Shown here piece by piece: positions 56,890 through 64,000 of a stretch of DNA of 64,000 nt. The stretch's first letter is position 1, and the number at the start of each line of letters is the position of its first letter. The notes under the pieces were generated by a model. The model was not told the DNA's origin and did no database searches. It was given only the letters and a program-made list of their open reading frames with translations. The translations under genes were made by a program, and so were the position numbers. Origin of the DNA: Apiosordaria backusii (Eukaryota; Ascomycota; Sordariomycetes; Sordariales; Lasiosphaeriaceae); contig JAUKTV010000021.1 in the NCBI GenBank assembly GCA_030549205.1, positions 282,801-346,800 on the forward strand. Direction: 5' to 3'.

Positions 56890-59800
56890 TATAACTGATA
56901 TTTCCTTAGTATAAAAGAAGAAGGAAAGTGTTTGCTAGGTAAATCTTATATATAAAGAGAGTGTAAAAGTTATATATAAATTGAGTTCTATATTCTATTT
57001 ATTAGGATTTGAGTTTAAATAGATTCTTTAGATAGTATAGTAACCTGTAAATAGTATAATAGTATAAAATATACTTTTTAAAACTTAGCTTCTTACTTAT
57101 TTTTTATATAATGCTGTAGACTTTAATTAATATAAATATTAGATAATAAGTTTCTTTAGGGTAGTTAAGGAGTTATTAAAAGAAGATATAATGTTGACTG
57201 CCGAGTTTGATAACCTTATGGAATTGTTAATAAGGTATAGAAAACTTTTCGAGGCTGAGTAAAAATAAATAAAGCTATTACTATTTGTAGATTGACTTTA
57301 TAGTTAAGAAGGTATTAATAAAATTACCTTTTATTTTGTTTATAGATTGGTATATTTGTTATTTTTTAGAATGCTTAAATTTAATTATATTAATATTAAC
57401 TTTAGGCAGAAAGTAAAGTTAAAGAGCGGATAAGTATAATAAGAAAGTTTATATTTGTTTTAAGAAATATAACTATAAAATAAAGAAAAGTAGTTATAAA
57501 AAGGGTAGTAAAAACTAGAAGATATAAAGAGAAATTTATTATAAAATATATAATAATGATTAAAAGATAAAAGAAGAAAGTTTACTAAAAAACTAATTGA
57601 AAAAGTTAATAAAAAGTATAAAGAATAGGAAAATAAGTTAAGTTTGCAATATAATAGTTAATTAAAGGTAAAAATAGATAAGTTATAGAAAGAATTAAAG
57701 GAAAAAAAAGTAAAGTCTTAAAAATAAGTAGTATAATTTAAAAAAAAGTAAGAAAAGAAAAATAAAAAGAAGTTAAAGAGGTTAAAAAGTTTAAGAAGCA
57801 GTGGCGGTAAATTGATAAAGAGAATATAGTATTTAAAAAAGCAATAAAGTAGAAGTTAGAGGAAGAAAATTAAAGTAGTAAATATTTTAATAAATAAAAG
57901 GACTTTAATAAAAAAGCCTAGTAATGCTTTAAAGAGGAGAGTAGAATATTTAAGTAGCGCCTTTAATAATTTTAAAATAAGAAGGAACTTTAAATGACTG
58001 TATAGTAAGAATAGAAAAAGGAGTAAGTAAGGTAATAAGAAGCTTTATAATATTTTAAAGAGGAGAAAACGAAACTTAAGGGACAGTTGTAGTAACTTAG
58101 ATATAAGAAAACGTAACTTTAACTTATAATAAAGTAAAAATAGAAATAAAAGACTACAATATAATAAAAAGCTTTATAAAGGTTAAAAGAAGATAAAAGG
58201 AATTTAAAAGAACGGCTCTGATAATTGAAAGAAGGAATGAAATAGTAGTAAGAAACTAGGTAATAATTGGAGAATAATAAGATTAAGTATAAATATAAGG
58301 CCTATTAATTCCAGAGGAAGAAAGAAACCTTGACTTAATAAATGTAATAGCTTTAATAAAAGAAGGAAAGACTCTAGAAGGAGGTATAACGAGGCTTAAA
58401 AGAAAATAAAGAGTCTTTATAATAACTTTAATAACTTAAGAATAAGAAGGAAATACTAAATAGATCTTTATAAAATATCATTGAATAAATTAAATAAATA
58501 GATAATGTAGTTAAAATAAAAAATATTAATATTGAAAGTATAGACGGAGTAAGTAAGATCTATATATATAAAGAAGGAAAGGTAATTAGAAGAAAAGTAA
58601 AAGTAGCTTACTAAAGATTGGTAAAAGTTAGCTTAAAAAAAGAATAACTTAAATAAGAGGACGTAGGAAATGCTTTAAAAAAAAGTAGAACTTTAAAAAG
58701 AGTAGGGTTAAATACTATAAAAGCAGTAAGTTTTTTTAAAGAAAATTATCAATAATAAAAGTAAAAAGGTAGAAATAAAAGACTAAATTGGAGACGTTAC
58801 TTTAAATATAAAAAGATAATCTATTTCTTTTTTAACCTATAAAAGTTAAAAATAAAATACTAAGTATTAAAGTTAAAATAAAAAGCTTTAAAAAGAGTAA
58901 TATAATATTTAATATTAATTATTATATAAGTTTAATAAGTCTATTGCGAAGACTATAAAGTACTAAAGATACTAATGATAGTAAAGAAAAAAAACGTATT
59001 TAAATAAAAAAGGAAATGCTAAAGCGTAATAAATTTAAAATATCGGAAAAGAAAAGGAAAAGAAAGTAACTAATAATAAGGAAATATAGGAGCAAAGTAA
59101 GATAAAATTAGTTAGGAAAGACCTTTTTACTTTATTAAAGATATCTTTAATTAGAAAAAAGATAAATAAGGAGAAAATAAATAGGGTAGAACTTTTTACT
59201 TTATATAAAGTATCTTTAATTATAAGTACGAACTAATAGAATTGTAAAGCGAAGGATATAAATAATATATAGTAAAAACAACAAACCTAAATTAGGTTTT
59301 AAAATACTATAAACGCTATATATTTAAAAGCGATAGAAATATAAAAAAATATTAATATAACTAACAACGTTCTAATTACCTTCATATTCGAAAGTTTCCA
59401 AAGAGCGCAAGAGAAAGTAGTCCCAGTTATAAAGGTAGAGTATATAGTTTAGGAGTATAATAATGAGATAATAGCTATATATTATAAAAATAGGCAGATC
59501 CTTTATCTTTAAATATATTATAAAGATGTTAGTATAGATAGGATAAAGACTATTATAGTATATGTAAGATTAAGTATAATAGTCGATAAAGAAATAGCTA
59601 CTGTATAAAAGTAATAGGCCTTAGGGCTAGATTGATAGGCGTTATAGGCATTATAGATATAGTAATAAACTAATCTCCCCAATTTTCTAATAATAGAATT
59701 TAAAAGTAATATTATTTTAGTTTATAACTTAAGCTTTACGTTACTAACTAATGTAAATCTATATAGCATCTTCTTTAAGGTTAACTATATATTAATACTT

Positions 59801-60300
59801 ACTTTAGATCTTAGTTTATATTTATAAGTTGTATTTAAAAGTATTAAAAGAAGAGTTAATAAAAAATAAACTAAAGAGCTATTTATTATTTAAGACATTT
59901 ATATCCTTTATTTTTTTAAATAAGTAAATTAAAACGATTTCCAAATTATCTACTTTATTAAAATAAAGGTTATTCGAAAGATTATAGTAAAGAAAAATAG
60001 TAAAGTACGTATAATAATCTAATATTTTACTTATTTTAATATATTAAGTTAACCTTAAAGTCCTTATCTTCCTTATCCTCCTCGGTTTCTTTGATTGCTT
60101 AGTCTAATAGTATCGTTACTTTTAAATATTCTATTTTTTAATTAGGTTTAGATGGTTTAAATAAAATTAAAAGTATAGATAAAATATTAGAAAATGCCTT
60201 TATAAGATAAGGCGGAATTTAGATATAGCATTTTACAAATACTTTATTAACTTTCTAACGGGATATGGAAAGACTGTAATATAAATGCTATCTTTTTTGA
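56890..60300 (+). pseudogene. DUF3723-like gene relic, 3' part with Gln-rich coiled coil
   Basis: Continues the relic at 40590-41924 after removal of copia B. Reads YFLSIKEEGKCLLGKSYI (about 56,895), DIMLTAEFDNLMELLIRYRK (57,190-57,250), then from about 57,600 to 58,800 a long heptad-rich coiled coil in which dozens of codons are TAA and a few TAG. Replacing them by Gln gives runs such as RLQQLKEGMKQQQ and LQQLQQLKNKKEIL (my reading, not sequence as it stands). A further frame, AIYYKNRQILYLQIYYKDVS and then IVDKEIATVQ (about 59,480-59,610), may be the C-terminal part. No domain beyond coiled coil is identifiable. A tandem pair of ~45 bp units lies at 59,127-59,228. Whether 59.4-60.3 kb belongs to the same gene is uncertain. 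Confidence 0.5.
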
Positions 60301-60644
60301 AAGGCGACTTATTTAATAGTCTTAATTACCTTAGTTAAAGTTTAGAAAATAATATTTATCTTAGCCTTAACTTGAGATTTAGATTTAAGTTAGCTATATA
60401 AGAAGACTTATAGGTATTTAATTTTATATAGGCCTATAGTTTAGTACTCTAGTGCTAGTCCGTTTCTAATAATATAATATTTATCTATAATTATAAGCTA
60501 CTTTCTATAGCTAAATAGTAGAAGTTAAGGTTACTTACTAGTAAAGCTTAATATAGCTTTGTTTTTCTTTTTTATAGTTTATGTATCTAAAGTACTTAGT
60601 ACTAGAGATTAAATAGTTAATATTAAAAGCTTATCTTTATTTAT
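60301..60644. other. AT-rich spacer before the second copia B copy
   Basis: No frame or repeat recognised. The five bases before the LTR are TTTAT; the matching right-hand duplication would be outside the window. Confidence 0.4.
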
Positions 60645-61478
60645 TATTAAACTAGGTCCCTGTGAGGCCTAAGTTTACAGTAGGTGGCTGCTATTATACT
60701 ACGTGGTGAAAGCTTAAGTTAGAAAGCCTACCTATCAGCTACCCGGCACTTGCCTAGCACCTTACTTCACTACAGGGCTATTCAAAGGCCTGCATCCCGC
60801 TAACCAGTAGGCCAAACTGCCTATAATTTTATATTCAGGCTACTAAGGCCTACTACTATGGGCAGTATAAGTGGCCTAACCTTAACCCTATAATAACCTG
60901 CACTTTGGGTTAAGAGTGTTGGGTTTTACGGCCCTTTTATATAGCCGTAAGTCGATTATTAAAGAGCTATGAACTACGCTAATCTCGCTACCTATAAGAC
61001 CTATAGCTAACTATTAAGCTGGCTAAATTAGCTAAGAATTAGTAGGCCTATAGTTAAGTAAGTATATTATTACTATACTAAATTATAGGCTTATAGGCCC
61101 TATAGGTTAGGAGCTATAGAAGGCTTAGTAAATAGTTTATAGGGTTTAGCAAACCTCGGGGTTAACTAAGCTGTACTTTAGCCTATTTACCTATTGGGGT
61201 ATATAAGGTACTGTACGTTAGTCGGTAAGTATATAGTAGAGGTTAAGTATAAACCTTACTATAGAGATTATTATAGTAAATTTATAAAAGGCTAATATTA
61301 CAATACAATTGTTTACCTACTATATTTCTATCCTACAGTATCTATAAAGTACTGTATTTTAATACCTTAATACTAAGCTATAGGTATTATATATAAAACT
61401 TCTACTATACTATAAGCTAATATATAAGCACTAATTACACAGCCTTGAAGCCTATAATTGGCTATATTTATTCTAATA
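60645..61478 (+). repeat. 5' LTR of second copia B copy
   Basis: 834 bp, begins TATTAAACTAGG (TGTTAA... before RIP) and ends TTCTAATA. Aligns with the complements of 56051-56884 and 41925-42758. The first ~300 bases are nearly unmutated, so this copy gives the best view of the original sequence there. Confidence 0.92.
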
Positions 61479-61899
61479 GGTTATAAGCCTAGAAGATACT
61501 TAATTAAATTATAGGCTTATAAGTTTAAACTTAAAGTCTTTTATAAATAACAGCTTAGGCTATTATAAACTATACTATAAGTAAGCTATAAAATCATTGA
61601 TTTTAAAGCCTACCTATCGAGGTAGGGTTTTAAAGTAAATACTAAGCTTACTTTACCTTATTAGGTTTTTTAAAGGCCTATAAGATTTAAATTTATATCT
61701 ACTATTAAATTTGTTATACTGTAAGGTATATAAAAATTAAGCTTAATAGGGTACTAAAGGCCTATAAACTATAAGCTTATAAAAGCTAAAAATAGCCTCC
61801 TACTTTAACTATAGTTAAGTAGGTAGTTTTATAAATCTTAAAGGTAAGTAAAAAAGTAAAAAGGTAAAGCAACTTTCTTAACTATTATTGCTATTAATA

Positions 61900-64000
61900 G
61901 TTATAGTAATTTACTATATAAAATAAAGCCTATTCTTTAAAGCTCTTAAGTACTATAGACCTAGCCCTTTTACTATATAAGTAAACTATAGTTAAAGCTT
62001 TAGTTAAAAACGGTACTAGGCTAGGGTTTTAAAGCTTTATAGAACGTTCTAATAGTAAATATACTAAACTTCCTATAGATTTAAAAATATAAGATATTAA
62101 ACTTAAGTAGGGGTTTTTTAAAAGAGAAGAATCAGTAGATTCTTATTGTATATAGGCCTTTACTATTTAATTAAAGAAGTAAAAGGCTTAAATTCAATAG
62201 TTATAAGGTACTATAATTAAAGTAATAAAGTAAATTAAGCTTTTAATAGTAGCTTAAAGTACTTTAAAATGGCTTAAGGTTACTATAACTACTTCTTTAA
62301 TAGTAGCTAAAGCTATATATTTAAAAGCTATAGTAGCCTATTAGTTAAAGCTTAAGGTTAATAGTAGTTCTATAAAGGTCTTTTATATTACTATAGTTAC
62401 TAAAATAATTAAAAAGGTCTATAAATTCTCTATTAACTAAAGACTTGTAGGCCTTAAGAATTTCGATCTATAGAAATAGGGCTTAAATATTATACTATAT
62501 ACTATCGATATAGCTACTTTTATAGAGGACCCTACTATAGTAGCCTATTAGAGTAATACTAAATAAGCCTTACTATTAATATTACTTTAAAATAGTCTAG
62601 CCTTAAGCCTTTAAGCTTCTATTTTATAGTAAATAAGCCCTATTAAAGCCTATAAACTGCTTATTTAAAGGTATTTCTATAGTATTAAATTATAGTAAAG
62701 GAACCTCTATAGAAAATACTACTTTTTAAACTTCTATTAATTTATAGGCTCTTTAGTAGACTTTAACGTTAAGTTTTTTAATATAGTTAGCTGGCTTATA
62801 TTAACTGGTATTAACTTCTAAGCTATAAATTAAGTAAATCAATACCTATAAGCTATAAAAAAGAGTTTTCTATAGTAAGCTAAAAGGCAATAGAACGCTA
62901 TATAAACTATTAAAGTACTAAGTTAAAATATAGATACTATTAACTTAAGCTTTTTAATAGTAGACTTATTAAAAGAACAGTATATTCTAGCCTTTATTAT
63001 TACTAAAGGTATAGCCTATAAAAGTAAAGAAGGCCTTTATAAAGGTATTAAGAAGAAGGTTTTTTTAAGTAAAAAGCTTAAAAGTAATAGTAATGGTAGC
63101 CTTAATAGCCTTAGTAGCTCTTTTAAAAGAAAAAGAAGAAAGGCTTTAAAAGGCCTAAAGGCTTTAAAGAAAGGCTTAAAGTTAAAGATTTATTTACTTA
63201 TATAATAAGCTCCTATAATTTAGCTTTAAAGATCTTTAAAGACTTTAATAGTAACGATAGTAATGAAAGTACCTATATAGTATTTATAAAGCCTACTAAA
63301 GGCATTAAAAGTATTAAAGGTAAGGCTTTAGTAGTACTTTCTTTAAAGAATGCCTTTTTATATAATATTAAGTTTACTAACTATATTATTAACAGTCAAA
63401 ATAGTTTACTAACTATAAGCTTAATAATAGCTTATTAAAGATAATTTATATAGGAAGAGGTCCCTTAATACTTAAAGGCTTTAGAACTGCTATATTTATA
63501 GTACTTTTATAAAAAAAACCTTCTAAATATACTAAGCTTAAGTTTAAAAATACTTTATATATTTTTTAATTTAACATTAACCTTTTTAATAATATACTAT
63601 ACTATAAAGCTAACGGTTAGGTTAAAAAGAAAGTATTGTATAGGCCTAATAAGGCCTTAATAGCGGTATTTAATTTTAAAGCTTTAAGCTTCTTTTTAAA
63701 ATTATAGAAGGTAAAGAGGCTTATTATTTACTATAATATAAGTTTTAATATTACTAATTAAAAGCGAAAATTAGTAGTTAAGCTTTTTAATAGGCTTTTA
63801 TTTTAGAAGAATAGCTATTTAAAGGTTGATTTAGACCTTTAAAGGCCTAGTAATAGGCCTATAGAGCTAAATAGCGATAGTACTATTAGTTTTAATTTAA
63901 ACGTTTAAAAGGTAAAGCCCTATAGGTTTAAAGGATTTAGATTTAACTATAAAGAAGGCCGTAGTTAAGGTAGATCTAAAGGAATAGAGCTTTATTAGCC
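61900..64000 (+). pseudogene. Copia B gag region relic (partial)
   Basis: Plus-strand frame with Trp/Gln stops: FIEDPTIVAYWSNTKWALLL (about 62,520-62,580), ASILW, YRKYYFLNFYWFIGSLVDF (about 62,705-62,765), IDTINLSFLIVDLLKEQYIL (about 62,935-62,990), then a Lys/Ser-rich segment with FKRKRRKALKG (about 63,120-63,160). Layout (acidic 'V.W...' start, YF...GSLVDFN, LLxxLP-like) fits a copia gag capsid followed by a basic region. Retrotransposon capsid, no longer translatable. Truncated by the window. Confidence 0.6.

Larger units (their letters stand above)
60645..64000 (+). mobile_element. Copia B, second copy, plus strand, cut by the window end
   Basis: It starts with an 834 bp LTR in the opposite orientation to the first B copy, followed by the same primer-binding-site-like GGTTATAAGCC and at least 2.5 kb of the 5' internal region. 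Only the left end is present here, so completeness cannot be judged. Confidence 0.9.

Overview
The window looks like an AT-rich, transposon-dominated accessory compartment of a filamentous ascomycete (Pezizomycotina, most likely Sordariomycetes). Three things support this: short GT-AG introns of 55-70 bp with CTRAC-type branch sites; gene families typical of that group (PD-(D/E)XK domain protein, DUF3328/UstYa-like, DUF3435/FluG, DUF3723, DUF3295, NACHT-WD40 and F-box pieces); and pervasive repeat-induced point mutation (RIP). CpA and TpG are nearly absent and TpA is hugely enriched across tens of kb. In-frame stops inside decayed genes fall almost only where Gln (CAA/CAG) or Trp (TGG) is expected.

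Layout. About 0.2-3.8 kb: a decayed DUF3435 ('FluG domain') tyrosine recombinase fused in frame to a C2H2-like region and a double chromodomain. 3.8-18.4 kb: ordinary base composition, a graveyard of gene pieces (protein kinase, Argonaute, copia gag-like, NACHT-WD40, F-box, DUF3295-like) around one intact five-exon gene with a PD-(D/E)XK nuclease-like domain. Two copies of a ~0.67 kb repeat in inverted orientation (7.29 and 14.54 kb) bracket most of it. 18,374-29,690: an 11.3 kb DNA-transposon-like element with 15 bp perfect terminal inverted repeats, heavily RIPed, with a TNP2-like transposase relic on the minus strand and a divergent unrecognised gene on the plus strand. 30,356-32,759: a Tc1/mariner element with ~37 bp terminal inverted repeats and a TA target duplication. 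33,670-34,711: an intact three-exon DUF3328/UstYa-like gene. 35.2-64 kb: AT-rich nested repeats.

The nested block can be read in layers. A second DUF3435-chromodomain relic (35.6-39.4 kb) is followed on the same strand by a DUF3723-like relic (40.6-41.9 kb). That relic resumes at 56.9 kb because a copia retrotransposon (family B, 834 bp LTRs, TSD TATAA, minus strand) inserted into it. Element B was in turn hit by a second copia element (family A, 678 bp LTRs, TSD CCTTC) and by a ~0.95 kb element of unknown class with an unusually long target duplication. That same short element also interrupts the 11.3 kb transposon. A further B copy starts at 60,645 and runs off the window.

DUF3435 recombinase followed by DUF3723 is the arrangement known from Starship giant mobile elements, so the right half is best read as a dead Starship-like element that became a landing pad for retrotransposons. 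Only two genes in the window look intact: the PD-(D/E)XK gene and the UstYa-like gene. Coordinates of RIPed relics are approximate because the reading frames were followed by eye across stops and occasional frame changes.
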